From Streptococcus hyointestinalis (GTDB lineage Bacteria > Bacillota > Bacilli > Lactobacillales > Streptococcaceae): a DNA stretch of 64,000 nt. Location: NCBI RefSeq assembly GCF_011039275.1, contig NZ_JAAKGB010000001.1, positions 496,001-560,000 on the forward strand. Reading direction: 5' to 3'. Positions 12,954 through 22,070 of the stretch are shown here, piece by piece. Position 1 is the first letter of the stretch. Each line of letters begins with the position of its first letter. Both the position numbers and the translations under genes were made by a program. The notes beneath the pieces were generated by a model. That model ran no database searches. It was not told the DNA's origin and worked only from the letters and a program-made list of their open reading frames with translations.

Positions 12954-12985
12954 GCAAACCAGGACTTTCGTAGTCTTGGTTTTTT
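12954..12985 (+). terminator. Terminator after asnA
   Basis: A stem from AAACCAGGAC with GTCTTGGTTTTTT, followed by a U run, eleven bases past the stop. Confidence 0.8.
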
Positions 12986-13036
12986 AGTTACGCATTTGTT
13001 AAATATAATATTTTTTGAGAAAATTCTGTTTTTAGC

Positions 13037-13064
13037 TTGCATTTTTCAGAAATTTCGGTAAAAT
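13037..13064 (+). promoter_or_regulatory. his operon promoter with CodY-like operator
   Basis: -35 TTGCAT (13037-13042), a 16-base spacer and -10 TAAAAT (13059-13064). The spacer is almost wholly occupied by ATTTTTCAGAAATTT (13041-13055), which matches 13 of 15 bases of the CodY box AATTTTCWGAAAATT. A weaker 12 of 15 match lies on the other strand at 13011-13025. CodY would block this promoter when branched-chain amino acids are plentiful. Confidence 0.68.
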
Positions 13065-13071
13065 ATTATCT

Positions 13072-13328
13072 AAATCAAAGCGAAGAGAGAAAAACGTCTG
13101 AGACGATTTGGACAGAGAGTGCATGGTTGCTGAGAGTGCATGTGAGTCTTAGATACACATTCTTGAGTGCAGATGCGAAAGAATACGAGTAGTGTTTGAC
13201 GGTTGGCGGTCGTTATCACGCTAGAAGTTGATAGACTTCCAGAGGGTCAGCTGGTGACAGTTGGCTAAATCGAGGTGGGACCACGTGGAAACGTCCTTGC
13301 AAAAGTTTTTTTGCGAGGGCGTTTTTGT
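13072..13328 (+). promoter_or_regulatory. T-box leader (tRNA-His sensing) of the his operon
   Basis: The 300 bases before hisC carry the T-box layout: the AGAGAG...GGTTGCTGAGAG entry of stem I near 13111-13135, a specifier loop around 13149-13164 with CAC (His) in GATACACATTC, the T-box core GAGGTGGGACCACG (13272-13285), and a terminator stem 13290-13327 (ACGTCCTTGCAAAA pairing with TTTTGCGAGGGCGT, then TTTTTG). Uncharged tRNA-His should stabilise the antiterminator and let transcription into hisC. The specifier assignment is by eye but agrees with the operon's product. A spurious long TTG-started hisC frame runs through this RNA. Confidence 0.88.
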
Positions 13329-13377
13329 TTGTTTTTTCAAACTATCGCTGAATGAAGAGAAGAAAGAGGAGCTGGCT

Positions 13378-14442
13378 ATGACAGAGATAAGAGGATTACG
13401 ACAGATAGCGCCTTACGTGGCGGGAAAACAACCTGCTGACCAAAAGATGATAAAGCTGAATACCAATGAAAATGCCTATCCCCCTAGCCCAAGGGTAATA
13501 GAGAGCTTGCAGGCTTTTGACGCTAAGTCTTTAGCTCGCTATTCTAGTTTAGATCAGGCAGAGCTTAAGGGGGCTTTAGCACAGCAGTTGGGGGTGTCAA
13601 GCGAGCAACTCATCGTGGGAAATGGCTCTGATGATATCTTGTCGCAAGCTTTCCTGTCTTTTTTCAATAGTAGCCTGCCTGTCAAATTTCCAGACTTGAC
13701 CTATGGTTTTTACAAGGTTTGGGGGGAGCTCTATCATGTGCCTTATGAAGAAGTGCCGTTGACGGATGACTTTGAGATTGATTTTTCAGACTATGTTGGA
13801 GAATGTGGCGGTGTTATCATTGCTAATCCCAATGCTCCGACTGGACGGTTTAAAGGTCTTGATGAGCTAGAGAGTTTGCTAAGAGCGCACCCAGATGTGG
13901 TGGTGATTGTGGATGAGGCTTATATCAACTTTGGTGGGCAGACAGCGATTTCCTTACTGGATAAGTACGACAATCTCTTTATCACACGGACGTTTTCAAA
14001 GGACGCTAGTCTAGCAGGGCTTCGTGTGGGCTATGGTATTGGGAGTCGTCGATTGATAGCCGTCATGGAGGCGGTCAAAAATTCGGTTAATCCTTATGCG
14101 GTGGATAGTTTGGCAGAAGCTTTGGCAACAGCTGCGGTGGAGGACTGGGGCTACTATGAAAAGACTTGTCAACAGATAGCAAGAACTAGGGACTGGTTTA
14201 GCAGAAGTTTAGCGGACTTGGGCTGGAAAGTGGTGCCTAGTCAAGCAAATTTTGTCCTCGCAAAGCCAAGGCAAGTCGCAAAAGAAGTTTTTGAAGCGCT
14301 AGAGCGTAAGCATATCTATGTGCGCTATTTTCCAAAAGTGGAGCGTATCAGGGATTACTTGCGGATTTCTATCGGGACGGACAAGGAGATGAAGCAGGTG
14401 CTTGCGGTACTTAATGCGCTAGAAGGAGGACGGAATGAATAA
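13378..14442 (+). CDS. hisC: Histidinol-phosphate aminotransferase HisC
   Basis: 354 residues from the ATG at 13378, which has the ribosome binding site AAAGAGGAG. A longer frame from a TTG at 13261 starts inside the T-box and is rejected. HisC is a PLP enzyme that transfers an amino group from glutamate to imidazole-acetol phosphate. The start [12 protein letters not shown] is the typical class I/II N-terminal stretch; NPNAPTGR is present, DEAYINFG is the PLP ring-contacting motif, and the Schiff-base Lys lies in [19 protein letters not shown]. It is first in the ten-gene operon and overlaps hisZ by eight bases. Confidence 0.96.
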   Translation: MTEIRGLRQIAPYVAGKQPADQKMIKLNTNENAYPPSPRVIESLQAFDAKSLARYSSLDQAELKGALAQQLGVSSEQLIVGNGSDDILSQAFLSFFNSSLPVKFPDLTYGFYKVWGELYHVPYEEVPLTDDFEIDFSDYVGECGGVIIANPNAPTGRFKGLDELESLLRAHPDVVVIVDEAYINFGGQTAISLLDKYDNLFITRTFSKDASLAGLRVGYGIGSRRLIAVMEAVKNSVNPYAVDSLAEALATAAVEDWGYYEKTCQQIARTRDWFSRSLADLGWKVVPSQANFVLAKPRQVAKEVFEALERKHIYVRYFPKVERIRDYLRISIGTDKEMKQVLAVLNALEGGRNE

Positions 14443-15406
14443 GACAACTTTGCCGATAGGCATGCATGATAAGCTTTTCAAGCGGGCACGAGCGTCTTAT
14501 GAGATTGAGCGAACCATTAGTGATTTGCTGATTGGTCGTGGGTTCAATCGGATTGAGACGCCGACGATTGAGCATTTTGAGGTGTTTTCTGACCGTGTGG
14601 CGACAGACCAGTACAACTTTTTTGGTGCAGATGGGGCGCTTCTAACGCTTCGTCCTGATGTGACCAGTCAGATTGGGCGCCTCATTGCTTCGACACAGGT
14701 TAAGCCACCGATTAAGTTTTCTTATTCGGGCAAGGTTTTCAGACGTCATGAGGATTTGCGTGGGCTTGAAAATGAAAGCACGCAGGCAGGGATTGAGCTT
14801 GTGGGCTACGAGGCGAGCTTAGCGGTGCGTGAGGCGATTGAGACCGCCAACGCAGCTCTGCGTGCTACAGGTGTCACTAACTACACATTTGAATTTTCAC
14901 ATGCTAAGATTTTACAACACCTTTTTACCACTTTGCAATTAGATGAGGTAAAGACGGCTGAACTAAAAAACTTGATTGCCAATAAAAATATCACAGGGCT
15001 TTATGGTTTTACAGTGGACAATCCTAGTCCTTTTGACGCTTTTATCCGTGAGTTGCCTTATCTGTTTGGAAAAGGCCATGTGGTGCTTGAGACGGCACGA
15101 CAGTTGACAGACGATGAGACCTTGCTTGCTGTCTTTGATGAGCTGGAGCAGGTTTTAAGGCAGGAGGACGACTTAGCAAGTGTGGCGCTTGATTTGGCGC
15201 AGGTGGCTAGCATGCCTTACTATAATGGCTTGATGTTTCGGGTCTTTGACGCTCATGTGCCCCATGCTTTTTTGTCTGGTGGGAGGTATGACCATCTCTT
15301 TGAGCGCTTTGGGGCGACAGAGCTAACAGCGGTGGGCTGGGCGATTGACATTGACGCTGTTTATCAAGCCATTCATGACCAGCTGACTTTTGAGAAAGGA
15401 GATTGA
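14435..15406 (+). CDS. hisZ: ATP phosphoribosyltransferase regulatory subunit HisZ
   Basis: 323 residues. HisZ is a paralogue of histidyl-tRNA synthetase that lacks tRNA charging and forms the regulatory subunit of the short-form HisG. It shows the HisRS-like stretches [34 protein letters not shown] and [11 protein letters not shown]. It is shorter than HisRS (about 420 residues) and lacks the anticodon-binding C-terminal domain, which settles HisZ over HisS. The neighbouring hisG is the short form, as expected for this pairing. Confidence 0.95.
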   Translation: MNKTTLPIGMHDKLFKRARASYEIERTISDLLIGRGFNRIETPTIEHFEVFSDRVATDQYNFFGADGALLTLRPDVTSQIGRLIASTQVKPPIKFSYSGKVFRRHEDLRGLENESTQAGIELVGYEASLAVREAIETANAALRATGVTNYTFEFSHAKILQHLFTTLQLDEVKTAELKNLIANKNITGLYGFTVDNPSPFDAFIRELPYLFGKGHVVLETARQLTDDETLLAVFDELEQVLRQEDDLASVALDLAQVASMPYYNGLMFRVFDAHVPHAFLSGGRYDHLFERFGATELTAVGWAIDIDAVYQAIHDQLTFEKGD

Positions 15407-15407
15407 G

Positions 15408-16073
15408 ATGACGATTACGATTGCTCTGACGAAAGGGCGGATTGAAAAAAGTACGGTGGATTTGCTGACTCAGGTGGGCTTTGACATGTCTTTTATGCAA
15501 GATAAGGGACGGCACCTCATCTTTGAAAGCCCTGATCAAGCCTTTCGCTTTCTTTTGGTCAAAGCGCCTGATGTGGCGACTTATGTGCGCCACGGGGTGG
15601 CGGATTTGGGCATTGTGGGCAAGGACTTGCTGATTGAGTATGCGACAGGGGTGCTAGAAGTGCTGGATCTCAACTTTGGATTGTGTAAATTTGCAGTAGC
15701 TTCAGTGCCTAGCTACAATCCGCAAGACCATAAGCGCAAGCGCATTGCTACCAAATATCCACAGGTGGCGCGCCAGCATTTCCATAAAAAAGGAGAAGAT
15801 GTGGAAATCATCGCCATTCAAGGGTCGGTGGAAATTGCCCCTGTTCTAGGTCTTGCAGATGCTATTGTGGATATTGTGGAGACGGGCTCGACCCTTGTGG
15901 CAAATGGCTTGGTGGAGTTTGAGGACATTTGCCGTATCTCCGCACGGTTGATTGCCAATCAAGCGGCTATCAAAAACAAGCCAGAAGTGATTGCATTTAT
16001 CAAGAAGATTGAAAGTATCGTTGGCAGAAAGGAGCAAGCATTTGATGAAACGTTTAGTCGGAAAACAAGATGA
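15408..16073 (+). CDS. hisG: ATP phosphoribosyltransferase HisG (short form)
   Basis: 221 residues from the ATG at 15408, preceded by AGAAAGGAG; an upstream TTG at 15390 lies inside hisZ and is not needed. HisG condenses ATP with PRPP, the first step of histidine synthesis. It begins [19 protein letters not shown], and [17 protein letters not shown] is the PRPP-binding loop. It lacks the C-terminal regulatory domain of the long form and so depends on HisZ next door. The stop overlaps the hisD start region by 29 bases. Confidence 0.95.
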   Translation: MTITIALTKGRIEKSTVDLLTQVGFDMSFMQDKGRHLIFESPDQAFRFLLVKAPDVATYVRHGVADLGIVGKDLLIEYATGVLEVLDLNFGLCKFAVASVPSYNPQDHKRKRIATKYPQVARQHFHKKGEDVEIIAIQGSVEIAPVLGLADAIVDIVETGSTLVANGLVEFEDICRISARLIANQAAIKNKPEVIAFIKKIESIVGRKEQAFDETFSRKTR

Positions 16074-17334
16074 CATTGTAGCGCAGTTGGTAGCAGACCG
16101 CCTCAAAAGTCAAGAAAATCAGACAAAAGTGGATGAAGCTGTGGCAGACATCCTTGCCTCTGTGCGTGAAAAGGGAGATGAGGCGCTCTATGCCTACAGC
16201 CAGCAGTTTGACAAGATGACTTTGACCAGTCTTGAGGTAGGAGAAAAGCAAATCCAACAAGCTTTTGACGAAGTTGCCCCAGCGGTTCTAGGCGCTCTCA
16301 AAAACGCCAAAGCTAATATCGAAAGCTATCACAGACAGCAGCTTGAGACAGGCTTTGAGGACCGCCCAAGTGACGGTGTTATCCGTGGTCAGCTGGTGCG
16401 TCCACTATCACGTGTGGGTGTTTACGTCCCAGGTGGTACGGCTGCCTATCCATCGTCTGTCCTCATGAATGTCCTGCCAGCCAAGATTGCAGGTGTCAAG
16501 GAGATTATCATGATTACACCACCGCAAAAGCACTTTAATCCTGCTATCTTGGTGGCAGCGAGTCTAGCTGGTGTGGACAAGATTTTCCAAGTCGGTGGGG
16601 CGCAAGGTATCGCAGCGCTTGCCTTTGGGACGGAGACGATTCCCAAGGTTGATAAAATCACAGGTCCTGGAAATATCTTTGTAGCGACCGCTAAAAAGCA
16701 GGTCTTTGGTCTGGTCGGGATTGACATGATTGCTGGTCCGTCTGAGATTGGCGTTATTGCGGACGATTCAGCCAATGCTCGATTTGTCGCAGCAGACTTG
16801 CTGTCTCAAGCGGAGCATGATGTGCTAGCGCGTGCCATTTTAGTGACCAATTCTGAAACCTTTGCGGATGCGGTGGAAAAAGAGCTGGAGAGGCAGCTAG
16901 CCACTCTGCCACGCAGGGACATTGCCCAAAAAGCGCTGGACAATCACGGCTGTATCATCATCACAGAAACGGTAGAGGAGATGTTTGCCCTCATGAATGA
17001 GGTGGCGCCAGAGCACTTGGAGGTGGCACTGGACGATGCTTACGATTATCTGGACTTGATTGAGCATGCGGGTTCCATTTTCCTTGGTCACTACACCAGT
17101 GAGCCGATTGGGGACTACTATGCGGGGACCAATCATGTCCTGCCGACATCAGGCACCGCTCGCTTCTACTCAGCGCTTGGAGTGCATGACTTTGTCAAGC
17201 GCATGCAATACACCCAGTACAGTAAGGAAGCTGTCAGAAAAGCCAGCACCGACATCACCCTACTAGCCTACGCTGAGGGCTTAGCCGCTCATGCACGAGC
17301 CATTGAAATCAGACAAGAAAAGGAGACATCATGA
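16045..17334 (+). CDS. hisD: Histidinol dehydrogenase HisD
   Basis: 429 residues from the ATG at 16045 (ribosome binding site AAAGGAG at 16028-16034); the TTG-started longer frame from 15991 lies wholly within hisG. HisD carries out the last two NAD-dependent oxidations, histidinol to histidine, using Zn. Family stretches are [57 protein letters not shown] and [11 protein letters not shown], which hold the catalytic and zinc-binding residues. It overlaps hisB by four bases (ATGA). Confidence 0.96.
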   Translation: MKRLVGKQDDIVAQLVADRLKSQENQTKVDEAVADILASVREKGDEALYAYSQQFDKMTLTSLEVGEKQIQQAFDEVAPAVLGALKNAKANIESYHRQQLETGFEDRPSDGVIRGQLVRPLSRVGVYVPGGTAAYPSSVLMNVLPAKIAGVKEIIMITPPQKHFNPAILVAASLAGVDKIFQVGGAQGIAALAFGTETIPKVDKITGPGNIFVATAKKQVFGLVGIDMIAGPSEIGVIADDSANARFVAADLLSQAEHDVLARAILVTNSETFADAVEKELERQLATLPRRDIAQKALDNHGCIIITETVEEMFALMNEVAPEHLEVALDDAYDYLDLIEHAGSIFLGHYTSEPIGDYYAGTNHVLPTSGTARFYSALGVHDFVKRMQYTQYSKEAVRKASTDITLLAYAEGLAAHARAIEIRQEKETS

Positions 17335-17915
17335 GACAAGCCAGTATCGAACGCAACACTGCAGAAACTAAAATCAAACTCAAGGTCAATCTAGACAGCC
17401 AAGAGCCTGTGGATATTCAGACAGGTGTCGGTTTTTTTGACCATATGCTGACGCTGTTTGCCCGTCATGGGCGTCTGAGCCTGGAGGTGGCAGTGGATGG
17501 CGACCTTTGGGTGGACAGTCACCACACTGTTGAGGATGTGGGCATTGTCCTAGGGCAGGCGCTAAGAGAAGCGCTGGGCGACAAGGCAGGCATTAACCGC
17601 TATGGTACCAGTTTTGTACCGATGGATGAGACCTTGGGCATGACAAGTCTTGACCTGTCTGGGCGCAGCTATCTGGTCTTTGACTGTGAGTTTACCAATC
17701 CACGGCTGGGTAATTTTGATACTGAGCTGGTGGAGGAATTTTTCCAAGCGCTAGCCTTTAATCTGCAAATGAACCTGCACTTGAAAATCTTGCACGGTAA
17801 GAACAACCACCACAAGTCAGAAAGCCTTTTTAAAGCCACAGGGCGTGCGCTAAGAGAAGCCGTCACGATCAACCCAGAGATACATGGGGTCAACTCAACG
17901 AAAGGAATGCTGTGA
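17331..17915 (+). CDS. hisB: Imidazoleglycerol-phosphate dehydratase HisB
   Basis: 194 residues, the monofunctional dehydratase without the N-terminal phosphatase found in enterobacteria; histidinol phosphatase must be a separate gene not seen here. The manganese-binding histidine motifs are [11 protein letters not shown] (about residues 60-70) and [10 protein letters not shown] (about 158-167), with [13 protein letters not shown] near the N-terminus. It overlaps hisD by four bases and runs straight into hisH. Confidence 0.96.
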   Translation: MRQASIERNTAETKIKLKVNLDSQEPVDIQTGVGFFDHMLTLFARHGRLSLEVAVDGDLWVDSHHTVEDVGIVLGQALREALGDKAGINRYGTSFVPMDETLGMTSLDLSGRSYLVFDCEFTNPRLGNFDTELVEEFFQALAFNLQMNLHLKILHGKNNHHKSESLFKATGRALREAVTINPEIHGVNSTKGML

Positions 17916-18535
17916 TGATTGTCATTGACTACGATGCGGGCAATACCGCAAATGTCCTGCGAGCTTTAGATAAGGTGGGTGTTTCAGCCAAGCTCTCAAG
18001 AGACAAAGAAGACATTTTGCAGGCGGATGGTTTGATTTTACCAGGGGTTGGTGCTTTTCCAGCGGCAATGGAGCGCTTGAGTGACTGGGTCTTGGTGGAG
18101 GTCATCAAGCAGGCTGTCGCACAAGGCACACCGCTTCTGGGCATTTGTCTAGGCATGCAGTTGCTACTAGATGAGAGCTTGGAGCACAGACCAACTAAGG
18201 GCTTGGGCTTGATTGCGGGCACTTGCCGCCTCATTCCTGAAAAAGCAGGCTATCCTGTTCCTCACATGGGCTGGAACCAGCTGGCTATTCAGCAGGATAA
18301 TGCATTGACTAGAGATTTGGACGGTCAGTCGGTTTACTTTGTCCACAGTTACTATACTGATGTGGCGCCCGAGTTTTTAAATGCCACTAGCCAGTACAGC
18401 ATGGAAGTACCAGCCATGATTTCACGTGGTAAGGTTTACGGGGCACAATTTCACCCAGAAAAATCTGGCGAGGTTGGCTTGATGATTTTGAAGCGATTTA
18501 AGGAGGTTGTGGATGCAAATTTTACCAGCGATTGA
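17915..18535 (+). CDS. hisH: Imidazole glycerol phosphate synthase subunit HisH
   Basis: 206 residues from the ATG at 17915, eight bases after AAAGGA; a GTG three bases earlier is too close to the ribosome binding site. HisH is the glutaminase half of the HisHF complex and passes ammonia to HisF. Class I amidotransferase residues are visible: the nucleophile Cys in [11 protein letters not shown] (about residue 79) and the His-Glu pair in [12 protein letters not shown]. It overlaps hisA by 23 bases. Confidence 0.95.
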   Translation: MIVIDYDAGNTANVLRALDKVGVSAKLSRDKEDILQADGLILPGVGAFPAAMERLSDWVLVEVIKQAVAQGTPLLGICLGMQLLLDESLEHRPTKGLGLIAGTCRLIPEKAGYPVPHMGWNQLAIQQDNALTRDLDGQSVYFVHSYYTDVAPEFLNATSQYSMEVPAMISRGKVYGAQFHPEKSGEVGLMILKRFKEVVDANFTSD

Positions 18536-19235
18536 TATTAGAGGAGGGCGTGCGGTGCGCTTGGTCAAGGGAGACTTCGCCCAAGAAACCGTGGTCAATC
18601 AAGATGTTTTAGCGCAGGCACAGACCTTTAAGGAAGCAGGTATCCAGTTTATCCATATGGTGGACTTGGACGGTGCTGTGGACGGTCGTGCGACTAATCG
18701 TGACTTGATTGCGCAAATCAAGCGTGAGACGGGGCTAGGTATCGAGGTTGGCGGTGGCATTCGCACGCTGTCGCAGATTGAGGATTATCTGGCGGTGGGG
18801 ATTGATCGTGTCATCATTGGTTCTATGGCGGTGAAAAGCCCAGATTTTGTCAAGCAGGCGCTTGAGACCTTTGGTGCTGACAAGATTGTGGTGGGCATTG
18901 ACGCTAAAGCTGGTCGTGTGGCAACGGAAGGCTGGCTTGAGACCAGTCAAGTGCATTTTATTGACCTTGCCCTTGAGATGGAAAAGCTGGGCGTGACCTT
19001 GTTTGTCTACACAGATGTGGATAGAGATGGCACGCTGACAGGTCCAAACTTTGAACACTACACGCAGCTTGTGGATAAGTTGACGACAGCTCGTGTCATA
19101 GCTTCAGGTGGCATTCATGCCAAGAGCGACTTGGATAAGCTGGCGCAGCTAGGTGTCGCTGGGACTATTGTCGGCAAAGCTTACTATAACGGCAATATCA
19201 GCCTTGACGAGCTTAAGGAGGTGACGTCATGTTAG
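18513..19235 (+). CDS. hisA: Phosphoribosylformimino-5-aminoimidazole carboxamide ribotide isomerase HisA
   Basis: 240 residues from the ATG at 18513, six bases after a perfect AGGAGG (18501-18506); this decides the start over the TTG at 18507. A beta/alpha barrel with the catalytic Asp in [19 protein letters not shown], the phosphate-binding [14 protein letters not shown], the second Asp in [17 protein letters not shown], and [14 protein letters not shown]. HisA and HisF are paralogous barrels; the IDIRGG start and partner order identify this one as HisA. Confidence 0.96.
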   Translation: MQILPAIDIRGGRAVRLVKGDFAQETVVNQDVLAQAQTFKEAGIQFIHMVDLDGAVDGRATNRDLIAQIKRETGLGIEVGGGIRTLSQIEDYLAVGIDRVIIGSMAVKSPDFVKQALETFGADKIVVGIDAKAGRVATEGWLETSQVHFIDLALEMEKLGVTLFVYTDVDRDGTLTGPNFEHYTQLVDKLTTARVIASGGIHAKSDLDKLAQLGVAGTIVGKAYYNGNISLDELKEVTSC

Positions 19236-19987
19236 CCAAGCGGATCATTCCCTGCCTTGATGTCAAGGACGGTCGTGTGGTCAAGGGGGTTAATTTTGTC
19301 AATCTGACCGACGTTGGTGACCCTGTGGACAGCGCTCGTGCTTATTACGAAGCGGGCTGTGATGAGCTGGTTTTCCTTGATATTACAGCAACCAGTGATA
19401 ATCGAGCTACGATGGTGGATGTGGTGGAGCGTGTGGCGAGTCAAGTCTTTATCCCTTTTACAGTGGGCGGCGGCATTCGCAGTGTGGCGGATATGCAAGC
19501 TATGCTGAGGGCTGGCGCTGACAAGGTCGCTATCAACTCTTCAGCTGTCTACAATCCTCAGCTCATCGCTGACTGTGCGCAAAAGTTTGGCAATCAGTGC
19601 GTGGTCGTTGCTATTGACGGCAAACGTCAGCCAGATGGCACTTGGCATGTCTATGTGGCTGGCGGTCGCAAGGACACAGGGCTAGATCTGATTGACTGGG
19701 TCAAAGAAGTGACTGCTCTAGGAGCGGGTGAGCTTCTCATCACCTCCATGGACAAGGACGGCACCAAGTCAGGATTTGACTTAGAGCTCTACCAAGCAGT
19801 AAGTAAAGTCACACAACTGCCTATTATCGCCTCAGGTGGCGTCGGGAGCGTTGCCGACTTCACGGATGTTTTTGAAAAGACCAGTGTGACAGGTGCGCTT
19901 GCTGCCTCTGTCTTTCATTACGGAGAGATTGAGATTCCACGTCTCAAAGAAGCTCTAGCGCAGGCAGGTGTGGAGGTGAGACGATGA
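19229..19987 (+). CDS. hisF: Imidazole glycerol phosphate synthase subunit HisF
   Basis: 252 residues. The cyclase half of HisHF, which makes imidazole glycerol phosphate and AICAR. It starts [20 protein letters not shown] with the catalytic Asp; the second catalytic Asp lies in [26 protein letters not shown] and [12 protein letters not shown] bind phosphate. It overlaps hisA and hisI by a few bases each. Confidence 0.97.
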   Translation: MLAKRIIPCLDVKDGRVVKGVNFVNLTDVGDPVDSARAYYEAGCDELVFLDITATSDNRATMVDVVERVASQVFIPFTVGGGIRSVADMQAMLRAGADKVAINSSAVYNPQLIADCAQKFGNQCVVVAIDGKRQPDGTWHVYVAGGRKDTGLDLIDWVKEVTALGAGELLITSMDKDGTKSGFDLELYQAVSKVTQLPIIASGGVGSVADFTDVFEKTSVTGALAASVFHYGEIEIPRLKEALAQAGVEVRR

Positions 19988-20301
19988 TAAAACTTGACTT
20001 TGATAAGCAAGCTGGCTTGATTCCAGCTATTATCCTTGACCATGAGACCAAGGACGTTTTGATGTTGGCTTATCTCAATGAGGAGAGTTACCAAAAGACC
20101 CTAGAGACTGGGCAAATGTGGTACTACAGTCGCAGTCGTGATGAGCTTTGGCACAAGGGGGCGACCAGCGGGCATTTCCAAAATGTCAAGTCTATCAAGA
20201 CCGACTGTGATTGTGACACCTTGTTGATTGAGGTGGAGCAGGTGGGCGGTTCTGCCTGCCATACTGGTGCTACTTCATGCTTTTTCAACCAGATTTTATA
20301 A
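19984..20301 (+). CDS. hisI: Phosphoribosyl-AMP cyclohydrolase HisI
   Basis: 105 residues, the separate cyclohydrolase (not the HisIE fusion). It opens the adenine ring of PR-AMP using Zn and Mg. Metal ligands appear in [15 protein letters not shown] and [14 protein letters not shown]. Start overlaps the hisF stop (ATGA). The companion pyrophosphatase HisE follows nine bases later as its own gene. Confidence 0.96.
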   Translation: MIKLDFDKQAGLIPAIILDHETKDVLMLAYLNEESYQKTLETGQMWYYSRSRDELWHKGATSGHFQNVKSIKTDCDCDTLLIEVEQVGGSACHTGATSCFFNQIL

Positions 20302-20310
20302 GGAGAGATT

Positions 20311-20625
20311 ATGCTAGAAAATCTTTATCAAGAAGCTAAAAATCGCAAAAACAAGCCCAAGGAAGGCTCTTACACCAACTATTTGTTTGACAAGGGCTTG
20401 GACAAGATTTTAAAAAAAGTGGGCGAAGAAAGTAGCGAGGTTATCATCGCTGCTAAAAATGCCGACAAGGATGAGATTGCAAATGAAACTGCTGACCTGC
20501 TCTATCATTTGGCGGTCATGCTAGTTGAGACTGACGTTACACCAGAAGACGTCGCAGATGTCCTCAAGAGCCGTCAGGGCAAGCAAAGCTGTATCCACGA
20601 CCGAGCAGAGATTACGGATTATTAA
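20311..20625 (+). CDS. hisE: Phosphoribosyl-ATP pyrophosphatase HisE
   Basis: 104 residues, a MazG-like all-helical enzyme that hydrolyses PR-ATP to PR-AMP. The metal-binding signature KVGEESSEVIIAAKN and ETADLLYHLAVML are present. A good ribosome binding site (AAGGAGAG) precedes the ATG. It ends the ten-gene his operon, which is closed by a terminator. Confidence 0.95.
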   Translation: MLENLYQEAKNRKNKPKEGSYTNYLFDKGLDKILKKVGEESSEVIIAAKNADKDEIANETADLLYHLAVMLVETDVTPEDVADVLKSRQGKQSCIHDRAEITDY

Positions 20626-20633
20626 AAGTTATC

Positions 20634-20666
20634 AAACAGTAAGTCAAAACGATTTGCTGTTTTTTG
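20634..20666 (+). terminator. Terminator of the his operon
   Basis: AAACAGTAA pairs with TTGCTGTTT (one G-U pair) and a T run follows. Confidence 0.75.
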
Positions 20667-20720
20667 CATTTTGTTTCCACAGGATAAATCTCACTTGAGA
20701 TAGGAAACGCTCTAACATTG

Positions 20721-20729
20721 TGTTATAAT
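20721..20729 (+). promoter_or_regulatory. Extended -10 promoter of rsmD, probably giving a leaderless mRNA
   Basis: TGTTATAAT (20721-20729) is an extended -10. The ATG of rsmD at 20737 lies only seven bases past the -10, so transcription should begin at or one base before it. No ribosome binding site precedes the ATG. No -35 sits at a normal distance. Confidence 0.6.
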
Positions 20730-20736
20730 AGATAGC

Positions 20737-21276
20737 ATGAGAGTAGTAGCAGGAACATTTGGTGGTCGTCCGCTAAAGACCTTGGCGGGTCAGACGACAC
20801 GCCCAACGACGGATAAGGTCAAGGGCGCTATTTTTAATATGATTGGTCCTTACTTTGAGGGGGGTCGTGTTTTGGATTTGTACGCAGGCAGTGGCAGCCT
20901 TGCCATAGAGGCGATTTCTCGGGGCATGACAGAGGCTGTACTTGTAGAGCGTAATCGCAAAGCGCAAGCTATTATCCTGGAAAATATCAAGATGACAAAA
21001 GCGTCCAGTCAGTTTCAGTTTCTGAAAATGGAGGCAAATAAAGCCTTGGATTTGTTGGATGGAGTGTTTGACTTGGTCTTACTTGACCCACCCTATGCCA
21101 AGGAAGAAATTGTAAAGACCATTGAACACTTAGAGGAGAGAGGACTTCTTGCCAAAGAGGCTATGATTGTCTGTGAGACGGATAAGGCGGTTGAGCTTCC
21201 AAAGACGATTGCTTCAGTTGAGCTATGGAAGCAAAAGACCTACGGTATCAGTAAAGTCAGTGTCTATGTGAGCTAG
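20737..21276 (+). CDS. rsmD: 16S rRNA (guanine(966)-N(2))-methyltransferase RsmD
   Basis: 179 residues. It methylates G966 of 16S rRNA in the 30S head using SAM. Family landmarks: MRVVAGTFGGRPLKTLAGQT at the very start, which fixes the start codon, the SAM-binding DLYAGSGSLAIEAISRG (about residues 47-63) and the catalytic LVLLDPPY (about 112-119). It heads a run rsmD, small membrane protein, coaD, SepM-like protease, as in many streptococci. Confidence 0.95.
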   Translation: MRVVAGTFGGRPLKTLAGQTTRPTTDKVKGAIFNMIGPYFEGGRVLDLYAGSGSLAIEAISRGMTEAVLVERNRKAQAIILENIKMTKASSQFQFLKMEANKALDLLDGVFDLVLLDPPYAKEEIVKTIEHLEERGLLAKEAMIVCETDKAVELPKTIASVELWKQKTYGISKVSVYVS

Positions 21277-21285
21277 GAGAGCGTT

Positions 21286-21579
21286 ATGGATATGAGGGGG
21301 CTTGTTTTTATAGTGATTGTGATGGTGATAGTGCTGATTTACCTTTTGTATCGGCTCAATCGCTTGGAGCAATATCTAAAACATTTTCATTTGAAAAATC
21401 AAGAGGGAACAGGTGCTCTGTCTCGTAGCAAAGACCCGATCTATCTATTGATGGCTGTGCTTTTAAGCTTACCTTTTTTCTTGGACTTTGTAGCCAATGG
21501 TTTGAAGCCTAGTCAGTTGACTGGTCTTTTCATCATTGTCATGGTGTTATGGTTTTACTTTAGTGGAGATGATAAATGA
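21286..21579 (+). CDS. Small membrane protein between rsmD and coaD
   Basis: 97 residues, no family recognised with certainty. An N-terminal membrane helix (about residues 5-23, VFIVIVMVIVLIYLLYRL) is followed by a short charged region and two more hydrophobic segments (about 52-66 and 77-92). The ATG has the ribosome binding site TAGGAGAG; a second in-frame ATG two codons later could also serve. Its stop overlaps the coaD ATG by four bases (ATGA), so it is translated with coaD. Function unknown. Confidence 0.7.
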   Translation: MDMRGLVFIVIVMVIVLIYLLYRLNRLEQYLKHFHLKNQEGTGALSRSKDPIYLLMAVLLSLPFFLDFVANGLKPSQLTGLFIIVMVLWFYFSGDDK

Positions 21580-22070
21580 CTGAAAAAATAGGTCTCTTTA
21601 CAGGGTCTTTTGACCCTGTGACTCTGGGGCACATCGATCTGCTGACACGCAGCAGTAAGCTGTTTGACAAGCTCTATGTTGGGCTTTTTGCTAATCTGGC
21701 AAAGACCGGTCTTTTTACCATGGAGGAGCGTATGCACATGCTCAAAGAAGCGCTAGCGCCTTTGCCAAATGTCGAGGTGATTATGGCACGAGATGAGCTG
21801 GCTGTTGATGTGGCAAGAAGGCTAGGTGTGACACATCTGGTGCGTGGTTTACGTAGCAGCAAGGACTTGGATTATGAGGCTGAGCTCGCTTTTTTCAACC
21901 ATCACTTAGAAGACAGCATTGAGAGTGTTTTTTTATTGGCAAAGCCAGAGCTTTCTCATGTGAGTTCTAGTCGTGTTCGGGAGTTGATACATTTTGGTGC
22001 GGATATTACGCCCTTTGTGCCAAAGAGTGTCCTAGTAGAAATGGAGAATAATAAAAGCTATGACAAGTAA
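21576..22070 (+). CDS. coaD: Phosphopantetheine adenylyltransferase CoaD
   Basis: 164 residues. It transfers AMP to 4'-phosphopantetheine, the fourth step of coenzyme A synthesis. The nucleotidyltransferase signature GLFTGSFDPVTLGHIDLL (with T/HxGH) is at the start, VRGLRSSKDLDYEAELA in the middle, and the ISSS-like motif appears as HVSSSRVREL. It overlaps the next gene by 11 bases. Confidence 0.97.
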   Translation: MTEKIGLFTGSFDPVTLGHIDLLTRSSKLFDKLYVGLFANLAKTGLFTMEERMHMLKEALAPLPNVEVIMARDELAVDVARRLGVTHLVRGLRSSKDLDYEAELAFFNHHLEDSIESVFLLAKPELSHVSSSRVRELIHFGADITPFVPKSVLVEMENNKSYDK

